Below are positions 19,469 through 29,644 of a stretch of 53,489 nucleotides of DNA, in pieces (position 1 is the first letter of the stretch; each line of letters opens with the position of its first letter). The notes beneath the pieces are model-generated. The model was not told the origin of the DNA and made no database searches. It saw only the letters and a list, made by a program, of their open reading frames with translations. The position numbers and the translations under genes are program-made. Source of the DNA: Candidatus Elulimicrobium sp. (lineage in GTDB: Bacteria > Omnitrophota > Gorgyraeia > Zapsychrales > Fredricksoniimonadaceae); contig DYOU01000008.1 of the NCBI GenBank assembly GCA_020720365.1, forward strand, positions 1-53,489. Direction: 5' to 3'.

Positions 19469-20276
19469 CCTGAATGGTATCAAGATTGGCGGAGGGAATC
19501 GATTTGTCCTTATAGCGGGCCCTTGTGTGATCGAAAGCCGTAAGTCAACACTCAAGATGGCTGGAGATATCGTCAAGATTGCCAGGCGGCTTAAAATCCC
19601 GTATGTTTTTAAAGCGAGTTTTGATAAAGCTAATCGAACATCGGTGGATTCGTTTCGCGGACCGGGGCTCAGTGAGGGCATTGATATTTTACGCGAGGTG
19701 AAAGAGAAGTTTGGGGTGCCTGTTGTGAGTGATATTCATGACATCGGTCAGATAGACCAAGTTGTTAAAGTTCTTGATGTTCTTCAGATCCCGGCATTCT
19801 TGTGCCGTCAAACAGATCTTTTATTAGCCGCTGCGCAAACGGGAAAAGTTGTTAATGTTAAAAAGGGGCAGTTCCTTGCTCCTTGGGATATGCGTTCATT
19901 GGTTAAGAAGCTAGAAAGCACGGGCAATAAACGGATCCTGTTAACAGAGCGTGGGGTGAGTTTTGGATATAATAATTTAGTGACTGATTTTACTGCTTTT
20001 CAGATCATGAAAGACACTGGTTACCCGGTTGTTTACGATGTGACTCATAGTGTTCAGCAGCCAGGGGGATTAGGGGATAAGACTGGCGGTCGTAGTGAAT
20101 TTATTCCGATGCTGGCGCGTTGTGGTGTTGCGGCAGGGATAGACGCGGTATTCATGGAGACGCATACAGATCCATCAAAATCCCTTTCGGATGGCCCTAA
20201 TATGATCCCCATCTCGAAGTTGGAGGCATTGCTGGTTACTATGATCAGGATAGATAATCTTGTGAAAGGGCAATAA
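19449..20276 (+). CDS. kdsA: 3-deoxy-8-phosphooctulonate synthase
   Basis: IAGPCVIES, FKASFDKANRTS, GPGLSEGIDIL, PAFLCRQTDLL, LLTERGVSFGYNNLVTDF, DVTHSVQQPGG. Confidence 0.96.
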   Translation: MKKHVVDLNGIKIGGGNRFVLIAGPCVIESRKSTLKMAGDIVKIARRLKIPYVFKASFDKANRTSVDSFRGPGLSEGIDILREVKEKFGVPVVSDIHDIGQIDQVVKVLDVLQIPAFLCRQTDLLLAAAQTGKVVNVKKGQFLAPWDMRSLVKKLESTGNKRILLTERGVSFGYNNLVTDFTAFQIMKDTGYPVVYDVTHSVQQPGGLGDKTGGRSEFIPMLARCGVAAGIDAVFMETHTDPSKSLSDGPNMIPISKLEALLVTMIRIDNLVKGQ

Positions 20277-20277
20277 A

Positions 20278-21240
20278 ATGTCTTTAAAACGGGCTAAAGA
20301 AGTATTAGAGATCGAAGCTGCGGCGATCAGAAACCTCATTTCTCATTTAGATGATGATTTTACGCGGGCGGTTGATGTAATGGCAGCGTGTGAAGGACGG
20401 GTCATCGTGGCGGGTATGGGTAAAACGGGGATCGTCGCCAGGAAAATTTCTGCGACTTTATCTTCAACCGGAACACCTAGTATTTATATGCATAGCGCTG
20501 AAGCGGTTCATGGGGATCTAGGGCAGGTTACTCGGGAGGATGTTGTTATTGTTATTTCTTCTAGTGGTGAAACTGAGGAGACTGTTCGGCTGCTTCCGTT
20601 ACTTAAAAGAATTGGCTGTAAGACAGTGGCTATGACAGGAGGGGTGCATTCTTCTTTGGCCAAGCATTGTGATCTTGTGTTGAACGTGGGGGTGAAAAAG
20701 GAAGGATGTCCTTTGGGTTTGGCGCCGATGGCATCGACAACCGCGACGCTCGCGATGGGAGATGCCTTGGCCGCCTGTCTGGTGGACCGGAAAAATTTCA
20801 AACGCGAAGATTTCGCGTTCTTTCATCCCGGAGGGAATCTTGGCCGGCGCCTTTTATTGACGGTCGAGGATATTATGCGTCAGGGGAATAATTTTGCGCA
20901 AGTCTCCGAGACGGCATTGGTGAAAGATGTACTTTTGGCGATCACCCGGGCGCGCTGCGGTTCCGCCTGTGTGTTGGATAAGAAAAAGAAATTCATCGGT
21001 ATATTCACCGATGGCGATCTTCGTCGTCATCTTGAGGAAGATACCAGAGTCCTTCAGTGTAAGGTTGCTGAAGTAATGACACGGAATCCTTTAACGATCA
21101 GTAAGGACCGCCTGGCGGCAGAGGCTTTCGCACTGTTGATGTCGAAGAAGGTTGATGAGCTTCCGGTAGTAGATGAAAAAGGTATTTTGGTTGGGCTTTT
21201 GGATGTTCAGGATCTTTTAAAGGCAGGGTTGGCCCGATGA
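20278..21240 (+). CDS. kdsD: Arabinose-5-phosphate isomerase (SIS + CBS pair)
   Basis: VAGMGKTGIVARKISATLSSTGTPS, HPAEAxHGDLG-like HSAEAVHGDLG, SSSGETEE, APMASTTATLAMGDALA, FHPGGNLGRRLL, two CBS motifs. Confidence 0.95.
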   Translation: MSLKRAKEVLEIEAAAIRNLISHLDDDFTRAVDVMAACEGRVIVAGMGKTGIVARKISATLSSTGTPSIYMHSAEAVHGDLGQVTREDVVIVISSSGETEETVRLLPLLKRIGCKTVAMTGGVHSSLAKHCDLVLNVGVKKEGCPLGLAPMASTTATLAMGDALAACLVDRKNFKREDFAFFHPGGNLGRRLLLTVEDIMRQGNNFAQVSETALVKDVLLAITRARCGSACVLDKKKKFIGIFTDGDLRRHLEEDTRVLQCKVAEVMTRNPLTISKDRLAAEAFALLMSKKVDELPVVDEKGILVGLLDVQDLLKAGLAR

Positions 21241-21734
21241 TGAAAAAATTGAAGAATATTAAAGTTTTAGCAATGGATGTTGACGGCGTTCTAACGAATG
21301 GCCATATTGTTTACGATGGTTTGGGCCGCGAGCTTAAGTTTTTTGATGTTCAGGACGGTTGCGGCATTGCTCAGTTACGCAAGGCCGGACTGAAGACGGC
21401 TGTTATTTCAGCGCGTAGTTGCCGGGCGGTTAAAGCGCGTATGGCAGACCTTAAAATTGATGCGGTTTATTTGGATGCGTATCCTAAAACAGGCGCGTAT
21501 GAAGATGTTCTGAAGAAGTTTCATGTGGTTGATGCCGAGGTTTGTTTTATGGGTGATGATTTGCCTGATCTCCCGGTTTTAAAACGGACGGGTTTTGCCG
21601 TAGCGGTTCAGAATGCTTCAGCCGAAGTAAAGAAACAGGCTGATTATGTAACGAAGTGTAAGGGCGGCCAAGGTGCGGTTCGTGAGGTGGTTGAAAAAAT
21701 CTTGAAAGCCCAGGGGAAATGGATCGTGGAATGA
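21237..21734 (+). CDS. kdsC: Kdo-8-phosphate phosphatase (HAD family)
   Basis: LAMDVDGVLTNGHIVYDGLGRELKFFDVQDGCGI; FMGDDLPDLPVLKRTGFAVAVQNA. Confidence 0.93.
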   Translation: MMKKLKNIKVLAMDVDGVLTNGHIVYDGLGRELKFFDVQDGCGIAQLRKAGLKTAVISARSCRAVKARMADLKIDAVYLDAYPKTGAYEDVLKKFHVVDAEVCFMGDDLPDLPVLKRTGFAVAVQNASAEVKKQADYVTKCKGGQGAVREVVEKILKAQGKWIVE

Positions 21735-22564
21735 TGCTTAAGTTTCTTTTTCTTTGTCTGATCGTCCTTCTTCAACCGGCGCTTTACGCGCAAGGGGCTG
21801 AGGATATGTCTCAGCAGATTGAGGGGTTTAATCTTGAAGGCTATTCTGAAGATGGCAACAAGTCCTGGGACATTAAAGGCGATAAAGCGGACATCCTCGG
21901 GAATAATGTCGCCGTGACGAATGTGAATGCGAACTCCTATGGCCAGCAAGACATGAACCTTACGGCTAAACAAGGGACGATCAATAAAGAGACCGGAGAT
22001 GTCAGCCTGCAGCACAATGTCGTGATAACGGCAGAGCGGGGGTCTGTCATGAAAACAGATACTTTGGATTGGCAGCGTAATAAGGATTTGGTCAGTACGG
22101 AAGATCCTGTGACGATCGAAGATAAGTCAATGCGTGTTCAGGGTATTGGGATGGAAGCTCACCCAAGCCTAAAGGACGCGACATTAAAGAGTGATGTTAT
22201 GGCTGATATTCAGGCGGAAGGCAAGAATAATAAATCCAATCGTATTCAGATCACTTCAGATGGGCCTATGGAGCTTGATCAGACAGAGATGACGGCGGTC
22301 TTTACGGTTAATGTTGTGGCGACGGAACCATTAAGCGGCCGTCAGTTGAAAGCGGACCGTATGGTTGTTCTTTTTGATGAACAGACCAAGAAGATCAAAG
22401 AGATCACGTGTACCGGTAATGTGGAAGTCCAGCAGGGGAATAATATTACACGCTCCGAAGGACTTATTTATAAGGCGGACGAACAGAAGATGGTATTGAC
22501 GGGGCGGCCAAAACTACTTTTGGATCCGGGCGATAATAACGCTAAGAGTGCGTTCAAATTTTAA
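21719..22564 (+). CDS. LptC-like plus LptA-like fusion, LPS transport periplasmic protein
   Basis: Signal peptide, LptC-like repeat half (IEGFNLEGYSEDGNKSWDIKGDKADI…VSLQHNVVITAERG) followed by OstA/LptA-like half (RIQITSDGPMELDQTEMTAVFTVNVVATEPLSGRQLKADRMVV…LTGRPKLLL); directly upstream of lptB. Confidence 0.78.
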   Translation: MDRGMMLKFLFLCLIVLLQPALYAQGAEDMSQQIEGFNLEGYSEDGNKSWDIKGDKADILGNNVAVTNVNANSYGQQDMNLTAKQGTINKETGDVSLQHNVVITAERGSVMKTDTLDWQRNKDLVSTEDPVTIEDKSMRVQGIGMEAHPSLKDATLKSDVMADIQAEGKNNKSNRIQITSDGPMELDQTEMTAVFTVNVVATEPLSGRQLKADRMVVLFDEQTKKIKEITCTGNVEVQQGNNITRSEGLIYKADEQKMVLTGRPKLLLDPGDNNAKSAFKF

Positions 22565-22576
22565 CAGAAGATTATT

Positions 22577-23299
22577 ATGGATCTTTTAGAAGTTAAAGAT
22601 TTAGTTAAAGTTTATAATGGCCGTTGTGTGGTTAATGGCCTGGGCTTGACTGTAGGCCGGTCAGAGATCGTTGGCCTTCTGGGGCCAAATGGGGCAGGCA
22701 AAACGACATCATTTTATATGGCGGTGGGGATTGTCAAGCCTGATCGCGGCAGCATTTTCTTTGATCAGGAAGATATTACGCAGAAACCTATTCATGAACG
22801 TTGTCGTTTAGGAATGGGATATTTAGCCCAGGAACCTTCAATTTTCCGCAAGTTGACGGTGGAAGAAAATATTACGGCGGTACTGGAAACTTTGGATATC
22901 GGGGTGAGAGAGCGTCGGCGGCGCTTGGAATCTTTGTTGGAAGAGCTTAATATTTCGCATCTGGCCAGAAGTAAAGCGTATACCTTGTCCGGAGGAGAAC
23001 GCCGTCGATTGGAAATAACGCGCGCTCTTGTTACAAATCCATCGTTTCTTTTGTTGGATGAGCCGTTCTCCGGGATAGATCCTATTGTTGTCGCAGAAGC
23101 ACAGGAAATTATCAAAGACTTGAAAAAACGCGGTTTGGGCATATTATTAACCGATCATAATGTTCGGGAAACTCTTTCTATCGTCGATAGGGCTTATTTG
23201 GTGGCCGAAGGCCGAATTCTGATATCCGGGACAGCCCAGGACCTGATGAATGATGCTAAAGCAAGGAAAGTTTATTTAGGTGAGAAATTCACTATGTGA
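22577..23299 (+). CDS. lptB: LPS export ABC transporter ATPase
   Basis: LLGPNGAGKTTSFYMAVGIVKPDRG, MGYLAQEPSIFRKLTVEENI, TLSGGERRRLEITRAL, FLLLDEPFSGIDPI. Confidence 0.95.
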   Translation: MDLLEVKDLVKVYNGRCVVNGLGLTVGRSEIVGLLGPNGAGKTTSFYMAVGIVKPDRGSIFFDQEDITQKPIHERCRLGMGYLAQEPSIFRKLTVEENITAVLETLDIGVRERRRRLESLLEELNISHLARSKAYTLSGGERRRLEITRALVTNPSFLLLDEPFSGIDPIVVAEAQEIIKDLKKRGLGILLTDHNVRETLSIVDRAYLVAEGRILISGTAQDLMNDAKARKVYLGEKFTM

Positions 23300-23323
23300 A
23301 ATGAGAAAAAGGAGCCGTTCTGC

Positions 23324-24220
23324 ATGAAAGTATCTGTAAAGAAAATTGATGAGTTAAGAAGAGAAATGTCTTTTGTGGTCCCCAAGGAGCGGGTTGTTCA
23401 GAGGACGAATGAGGTGTTGGCTGAAATTACAAAGCATGCCAAGATCCCGGGTTTTCGTCCGGGTAAGGCTCCCAAGCATTTGGTAGAAGCGGCCCATGGG
23501 AAAACATCTAAAGAAGAAATGTTGAAGAATCTCATTCCGGAAGTTTATCAGGAAGGGTTGACAGCAGAAAAGCTGTTACCGATTGATTTCCCGATGATCG
23601 ATAAAGTTGAACTAAAAGAGGGTTCTTTGACTTTTCGTGCAACGATCGATCTGCGGCCTGAATTTGATGTGGATGGTTATACCCATATCAAGATCACAAA
23701 GAAATCTCCGGATGTAACCGAAGCAGAGCTTGATAAAACATTGGAATTCTTTAAAAAAGGCCGTGGGATGGAAGAGAACGCGGTTATTGACGATACTTTT
23801 GCCAAGAGTGTCGGTTTCCCTACTTTGGAAGAGTTCAAGAAGGCTTTAAAACGGAATTTGGAATTTGACAAGGAACGTCAAAACAGGGTCGATGTTGAGA
23901 ATCAGTTGATCGAACAACTTTTGACCAAATGTGATTTTCCTGTTCCTCAATCAATGGTTGATCGGCAGCTCCAGGGCCGTATTGATGAGTTCAAGGATCG
24001 GTTGAAGAAGTATGGGGCCAAGGAAGAGGCGATCGCCAAGAAACTTGAAGAGGCGATGAAGGAACTTCGGGATGCGGCCCAGAAGGATGTTAAGACGTTT
24101 TTGATCCTGCAGAAGATCGCGGAGAAGGAGAATATCTCTCCGGCGAAGAATGAGAATGTGACGATGAAAGTGATTGAGTTTCTTTTGAAAGAAGCACAAT
24201 GGGAGGAAGGCAAACAATGA
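23324..24220 (+). CDS. tig: Trigger factor-like protein lacking the FKBP PPIase domain
   Basis: N-terminal ribosome-binding signature [15 protein letters not shown]-terminal trigger factor domain ([25 protein letters not shown]…[14 protein letters not shown]); located upstream of clpP. Confidence 0.85.
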   Translation: MKVSVKKIDELRREMSFVVPKERVVQRTNEVLAEITKHAKIPGFRPGKAPKHLVEAAHGKTSKEEMLKNLIPEVYQEGLTAEKLLPIDFPMIDKVELKEGSLTFRATIDLRPEFDVDGYTHIKITKKSPDVTEAELDKTLEFFKKGRGMEENAVIDDTFAKSVGFPTLEEFKKALKRNLEFDKERQNRVDVENQLIEQLLTKCDFPVPQSMVDRQLQGRIDEFKDRLKKYGAKEEAIAKKLEEAMKELRDAAQKDVKTFLILQKIAEKENISPAKNENVTMKVIEFLLKEAQWEEGKQ

Positions 24221-24825
24221 TCAGATCAAATTTGGTTCCTATGGTTGTTGAGAATACGGGGAACAGTGAGCGTGCATATGATATTTTTTCGCGATTGCTG
24301 AAAGAGCGTATTATCTTCCTCGGCGTTGCAATTGACGATGTTGTGGCCAATCTGGTGGTGGCTCAGCTTTTGTTTTTGCAATCGGAAGACCCGGATAAGG
24401 ACATCAGTATTTATATTAATTCTCCGGGAGGCTCAGTTACAGCCGGGCTTGCCATTTACGATACAATGCAATTTGTCAAACCGAAGGTTAGTACATATTG
24501 TATGGGGCAGGCCGCTAGTATGGGAGCTGTCCTTTTAACAGCAGGCGCTACGGGGAAAAGGTTTTCGCTTCCGAATGCGCGCATTATGATTCATCAGCCC
24601 TGGGGTGGGGCCGAAGGAACCGCCAGCGATATTTCAATTCAGGCTCAGGAGATCCTTCGGATGAAACATAATTTGTCCGCTATTATTGCCAAGCATTCCA
24701 ATCAACTTTTGGAAAAGGTTTTAAAGGATTCAGATCGGGATTTCTTTATGTCAGCCCAGGAAGCGAAAGATTACGGGTTAGTGGATCAAGTGATCGAAAC
24801 TTTACCTGTTGTTGTAAAATCATAA
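24217..24825 (+). CDS. clpP: ATP-dependent Clp protease proteolytic subunit
   Basis: [41 protein letters not shown]; likely start ATG 24217. Confidence 0.96.
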   Translation: MIRSNLVPMVVENTGNSERAYDIFSRLLKERIIFLGVAIDDVVANLVVAQLLFLQSEDPDKDISIYINSPGGSVTAGLAIYDTMQFVKPKVSTYCMGQAASMGAVLLTAGATGKRFSLPNARIMIHQPWGGAEGTASDISIQAQEILRMKHNLSAIIAKHSNQLLEKVLKDSDRDFFMSAQEAKDYGLVDQVIETLPVVVKS

Positions 24826-24849
24826 CTTATTCTCAGAAGGGCGGTTCTT

Positions 24850-25989
24850 ATGAAAAAAGGTTTATTACTGACTCCGGGGCCATCGAAAGTGCCCGTGGAA
24901 TTGTGTGAAGTGTTAGGAAGACCGATCATGCATCATCGGACTCCTCAGTTTCAGCAGATCTTGAAAGAGGTGACCGAGGGGTTGAAGCAGATCATTCATA
25001 CGACGAGTGATGTGTATCTACTGGCATCTTCAGGTACAGGTGCGATGGAGGCTGCTGTGGCGAATCTCGCGTCGCCAGGAGATAAAGTTATTACAATTGA
25101 ATATGGAAAGTTCGGAGAACGTTGGGCGTCGTTGGCCAAGTCATATAAATTAAATCCTGTTACGATCAAGATCGAGTGGGGTCGGACGATTACAGCAGAT
25201 GAGGTTAAAGCAGCATTGACGCAGCATCCGGATGCCAAGGCGATTTTTTTGACTCAATGTGAAACGTCCACGTCTGCTACACCTGATATGGCGGCGATCG
25301 GTGCTGTTGTAAAGAACACACCGGTTGCTTTGGTCGTGGATGCGGTGAGCGCTCTCGGGACTGAGCCAATGAAAATGGATGAATGGGGAGTGGATGTGGT
25401 GTGCTCTGGTTCACATAAAGGGCTGATGCTTCCGCCGGGTGTTGGGATTGTTGCGGTTAGTGCTAAAGCTATAGCCTTGATCGAAGCATCAGCCAATATT
25501 CGTTTTTATTTTGATCTGCGTAAATCACGCAAGGCTTTAGCTGATACGGATACACCATTTACACCAGCGATTAATATTGTGATTGCCTTGAATGAAGCAG
25601 TGAAGATGCTTCTGGCTGAAGGGATAGATCAAAAACAGGAATATTATTTGAAGATGGCAAAGGCTGTTTGGGCTGCTGTGGAAGCCATCGGGCTAAAAGT
25701 TTATGCTCAGCCTCAGTATCGCTCCAGAGGTTTAACGGCGATCCTTATTCCAGAGGTATTAAATCCGAAAAAGCTTGTAAAAACAATGCGTGATACGCAT
25801 GGGATCACAATGGCCGGTGGCCAGGGAGATCTCGATGGTAAGATTATCCGTATTGCGCATATGGGGGCAGTTGATGAGTATGATATTCTGACAGGTTTAT
25901 CGTGCCTGGAGAAAGTACTCAAAGCCGCCGGTCATCAATTTGAACTGGGTGCCAGTTTAGCTGCGGCGCAGAAAATATTTAACAGTTAA
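24850..25989 (+). CDS. Class V aminotransferase (serine/alanine-glyoxylate type)
   Basis: LTPGPSKVP, ASSGTGAMEAAVANL, VDAVSALGTEPMKMDEWGVDVVCSGSHKGLMLPPG. Confidence 0.92.
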   Translation: MKKGLLLTPGPSKVPVELCEVLGRPIMHHRTPQFQQILKEVTEGLKQIIHTTSDVYLLASSGTGAMEAAVANLASPGDKVITIEYGKFGERWASLAKSYKLNPVTIKIEWGRTITADEVKAALTQHPDAKAIFLTQCETSTSATPDMAAIGAVVKNTPVALVVDAVSALGTEPMKMDEWGVDVVCSGSHKGLMLPPGVGIVAVSAKAIALIEASANIRFYFDLRKSRKALADTDTPFTPAINIVIALNEAVKMLLAEGIDQKQEYYLKMAKAVWAAVEAIGLKVYAQPQYRSRGLTAILIPEVLNPKKLVKTMRDTHGITMAGGQGDLDGKIIRIAHMGAVDEYDILTGLSCLEKVLKAAGHQFELGASLAAAQKIFNS

Positions 25990-26000
25990 GGGAGAGTTTT

Positions 26001-27593
26001 ATGGCGAAGATCAGGATCCTTGTAAGTGATAAATTGGCAGAAGAAGGTATTAAGATTTTAAGAGATGTCGAATCTTTTGAAGTCGATACAAAATATGATC
26101 TGACTCCGGAGACGTTAAAGGCGGTCATTGGAGATTATGATGCCTTGGTTATTCGTTCAGGCACTCAGGTTTCAGAAGAGGTTATCCAGCAGGCACTGAA
26201 ATTAAAGGTTATTGGTCGTGCGGGTGTTGGTATGGACAATGTTGATCTTAAAGCCGCGACGAAAAAGGGTATTATTGCCATGAATACTCCGGGTGGCAAT
26301 ACAACATCTACGGCTGAACATGCGTTTAGTCTTATCATGGCGCTGGCACGAAATATTCCTCAGGCGCATGGTTCGATGAAGGCAGGGAAGTGGGAGCGCA
26401 ATAAATTTCAGGGGACTGAGCTGTATGGGAAAGTTCTGGGTGTTATTGGTCTGGGTCGTATTGGTTCAACTGTAGCCAAGTTTGCGCAGGGATTCGGGAT
26501 GACCATAAAGGCGTATGACCCCTTCCTCTCAGAAGAAATGGCGGCCAAGAGGGGTATTGTTATGGCCTCTTTTGATGATCTTGTTCAAAATTCAGACTTT
26601 ATTACTATTCATGTCCCTAAGACCGATGAGACAAAAGGCATGATCGGCGCCAGGCAGATCGAAATGATGAAGAAGTCCGTACGGTTAATCAATTGTGCGC
26701 GCGGAGGGATCATTGATGAAGCGGATCTGGCCAAGGCGCTAGAGTCGAAGCGTATCGCCGGAGCAGCTCTGGATGTGTATGATGATGAGCCGGTGAAGGC
26801 GGAGTGCCCATTCTTGAAATTGGATAATTGTGTGATGACCCCGCATTTAGGTGCTTCAACGGCTGAAGCCCAGGTGAATGTGGCGATAGAGATCGCTTAT
26901 TCGGTGCGAGACGCGTTATTGGGTCATGGTATTCGCAATGCGGCGAATTTCCCGTCATTAGATGAGGAATCGTATAAGACTTTGGAGCCTTACATTGATC
27001 TGGGTGACAAGCTAGGTAAGTTTGCCGGTCAGTTATTGAATGGCGGGATCAAGGCGATCAAGATCACCTATACCGGAATTTTGACCAAGTATAATGTGAT
27101 ACCGGTAACTATGGCGATAGCGCATGGTGTTTTGAAGCCGATCCTTGTGGATAATATCAATGCGATTAATTCTTTGGATATTGCCAAGGAACGTGGAATT
27201 GATATTCAGGAAATTCATTCCAATTCAGAAGGTGAGTTTGTTAATTGTATTATTCTTGAACTGATCACGGATAAAGAAACCTTGGTTGTATCCGGCACAT
27301 TATCATCCAACAAGAAACCGCGCATTGTCAAGGTGAACAATGTGTACGTGGAAGCAGTCCCTTCGGGAGATATCCTTTTTATCCGTAATAATGATGTGCC
27401 TGGGATTGTTGGAGCCGTAGGCATGGCGTTGGGGAATGCCAAGATCAATATTGCGTATATTACTTTTGGCCGGGAAAAGCAGGGGTCTACAGCTGTCAGT
27501 GTCGTGAATGTCGATGGCCCTGTACCTCAAGAAGTGATCGATGGTTTAAAGGGAACAAAAGGAATTCAGTTTGTCAAAATGCTCAAGATTTAA
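26001..27593 (+). CDS. serA: D-3-phosphoglycerate dehydrogenase
   Basis: GRAGVGMDNVD, MNTPGGNTTSTAEHAFSLIMALAR, GVIGLGRIGSTVAKFAQGFGM, INCARGGIIDEADL, C-terminal ACT domain. Confidence 0.96.
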   Translation: MAKIRILVSDKLAEEGIKILRDVESFEVDTKYDLTPETLKAVIGDYDALVIRSGTQVSEEVIQQALKLKVIGRAGVGMDNVDLKAATKKGIIAMNTPGGNTTSTAEHAFSLIMALARNIPQAHGSMKAGKWERNKFQGTELYGKVLGVIGLGRIGSTVAKFAQGFGMTIKAYDPFLSEEMAAKRGIVMASFDDLVQNSDFITIHVPKTDETKGMIGARQIEMMKKSVRLINCARGGIIDEADLAKALESKRIAGAALDVYDDEPVKAECPFLKLDNCVMTPHLGASTAEAQVNVAIEIAYSVRDALLGHGIRNAANFPSLDEESYKTLEPYIDLGDKLGKFAGQLLNGGIKAIKITYTGILTKYNVIPVTMAIAHGVLKPILVDNINAINSLDIAKERGIDIQEIHSNSEGEFVNCIILELITDKETLVVSGTLSSNKKPRIVKVNNVYVEAVPSGDILFIRNNDVPGIVGAVGMALGNAKINIAYITFGREKQGSTAVSVVNVDGPVPQEVIDGLKGTKGIQFVKMLKI

Positions 27594-27627
27594 TTCTTGA
27601 ATAAAAACTCTTTGTTGTTGAGGGATT

Positions 27628-28329
27628 ATGGATGATAACCAGTTAATGACGGCAGTATTAGGTGGAATGTCGGATTTGTTTTCAATGCCGCATACGGCTG
27701 TGGCAGCAGCTCTCACGGCCTTCTTACTGTTGTTTCGTCATGATGATTCTGTCAGGATGAAGGGGGTTCTGGGTTTCCTTTCAGCTCATTTTATTATGTC
27801 CGTTCTTTTAAGGGTGGGTGTTTTAAATGGGTTTCTATGGACGCAAGGATATTTCTATACCGTGGTAGTTCTGTATTCTTTAACAGGTCTGTTTTTCGTA
27901 TGTTTGGGAGGTTTTTGTTTCCTCTCATGGCATCGGGCTTATCAGTCAGGGCTAGGTAAATTCTGTTTTCCAAAGATAGCCGCTTTGGGCAGGAATTCGA
28001 GTAAAGAATCTTTTTGGACAGGGATTATTTTAGGTGTTTTTTATGCTGTCGGCAGTTTGAGTTCGCCAGTTAACGTTTCGATCATGGCACTGGCCAATGA
28101 AATATTCTTGCCGGGTCTTTTGTGGAGGACTGTAGGGCTCATGCTTATTTATGAGTCTGTATTGACGGTCTCTTTAGGGGTATTATTCTTTGCGGTGCAG
28201 TATCTTTTTAGAGTCATCAAAATTTCCAAAGGTTATCAGTATCGTTCAGTGATATTGATTATTCTGGCAGGTGTTTATTTGGCTTTAGGGATGGGATTCT
28301 TAGTAACTTTTATTCAACAATTGCTTTAG
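27628..28329 (+). CDS. Polytopic membrane protein of unknown function, possibly DsbD/CcdA-like
   Basis: About six hydrophobic segments; region TGIILGVFYAVGSLSSPVNVSIMALANEIFLPG vaguely resembles CcdA, without the usual Cys. Confidence 0.45.
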   Translation: MDDNQLMTAVLGGMSDLFSMPHTAVAAALTAFLLLFRHDDSVRMKGVLGFLSAHFIMSVLLRVGVLNGFLWTQGYFYTVVVLYSLTGLFFVCLGGFCFLSWHRAYQSGLGKFCFPKIAALGRNSSKESFWTGIILGVFYAVGSLSSPVNVSIMALANEIFLPGLLWRTVGLMLIYESVLTVSLGVLFFAVQYLFRVIKISKGYQYRSVILIILAGVYLALGMGFLVTFIQQLL

Positions 28330-28342
28330 AGAGAGGTAGGAG

Positions 28343-29614
28343 ATGAATATTGCGGTTGTCGGGGCCCAGTGGGGAGATGAAGGTAAAGGGAAGTTGATCG
28401 ATATCTTGTCAAAAGATGTTGATATCACTGTCCGTTATCAGGGGGGAAGTAATGCTGGGCATACAGTTATTGTTGGGAAAGAGCAATATGTTTTTCATTT
28501 GTTGCCCTCTGCGATCCTTCGTAAGGGGAAAGTGTGTGTGATAGGCAATGGGGTTGTGGTTGACCCTAAGGCATTACTTGAGGAGATCGATGGGCTTAAA
28601 AGTCGAGGCATTAAAGTTGCGCCGGAGCAATTAAAGATTGCTGTTAATAGTCATCTGGTTATGCCGTATCATCGAGTCCTTGATGGATTGCGCGAGACGA
28701 TGCGTGAGCATAAGATCGGGACTACTGGACGGGGCATCGGTCCGTGCTATGCCGATAAAGTGACTCGTTGCGGTATTCGCATGGTGGATTTGCTTAATCC
28801 TCGAGTGTTTAGTTCGAAACTAAAAGATAATTTGCGTGAAAAGAATGAATACTTTAAGAAAGTTTTTGGTCAGAAGGGGTTTCATTTTGATGAGATTTAT
28901 AATGAGTATATTGCTTATGCTCGTCGGCTTAAACCTTATGTATGTGATACCGCTTTATATGTGAATCAAGTGATCAATAAGGGGTCAACAGCCCTTTTTG
29001 AAGGAGCTCAGGGCGCGTTTCTGGACATCGATTTTGGGACGTACCCATATGTGACATCGTCCAATACTATTGTAGGCGGAGTATCGAGTGGTTGTGGTGT
29101 GGCCCCTACCAAAATAGACAAGATTGTGGCGGCAGTTAAGGCTTATACAACACGTGTCGGTGAGGGCCCATTTCCAACTGAATTTGATAAACGGATGGAT
29201 AATGAGATCAGGACTAAAGGCAAAGAATTTGGATCAACCACCGGACGTGCCCGCCGATGCGGATGGTTTGATAGTGTCCTTGTTCGTTATGCGGCGACGA
29301 TCGGCGGTTTTAATGAATTAGCTATAATGAAACTGGATGTCCTTGATGATTTAAGTTCGATCAGTCTTTGTACTGAATATCGCTATAAGGGAAAAGTGAT
29401 CAAGGATTTTCCCCATGATTATGAAGTTTTATGCAATGTCAAACCTGTTTATGAACAGATGCCTGGTTGGAAGAAGACGATCGGTGGTTTACGAGATTAC
29501 AAGAAGTTGCCGGTCGAGGCTCGTCGTTACATTGAACGAATTGAGACGCTGGTGGGTGTTCCGATCAAATATATTTCTATTGGATCAGAGCGTGATGAAA
29601 TTATTATCAGGTAG
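28343..29614 (+). CDS. purA: Adenylosuccinate synthetase
   Basis: VVGAQWGDEGKGKLIDIL, QGGSNAGHTV, GTTGRGIGPCYADK, FEGAQGAFLDIDFGTYPYVTSSNT. Confidence 0.97.
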   Translation: MNIAVVGAQWGDEGKGKLIDILSKDVDITVRYQGGSNAGHTVIVGKEQYVFHLLPSAILRKGKVCVIGNGVVVDPKALLEEIDGLKSRGIKVAPEQLKIAVNSHLVMPYHRVLDGLRETMREHKIGTTGRGIGPCYADKVTRCGIRMVDLLNPRVFSSKLKDNLREKNEYFKKVFGQKGFHFDEIYNEYIAYARRLKPYVCDTALYVNQVINKGSTALFEGAQGAFLDIDFGTYPYVTSSNTIVGGVSSGCGVAPTKIDKIVAAVKAYTTRVGEGPFPTEFDKRMDNEIRTKGKEFGSTTGRARRCGWFDSVLVRYAATIGGFNELAIMKLDVLDDLSSISLCTEYRYKGKVIKDFPHDYEVLCNVKPVYEQMPGWKKTIGGLRDYKKLPVEARRYIERIETLVGVPIKYISIGSERDEIIIR

Positions 29615-29644
29615 GACAATCGGTTAATGTCAAGGGGGTCGCAG

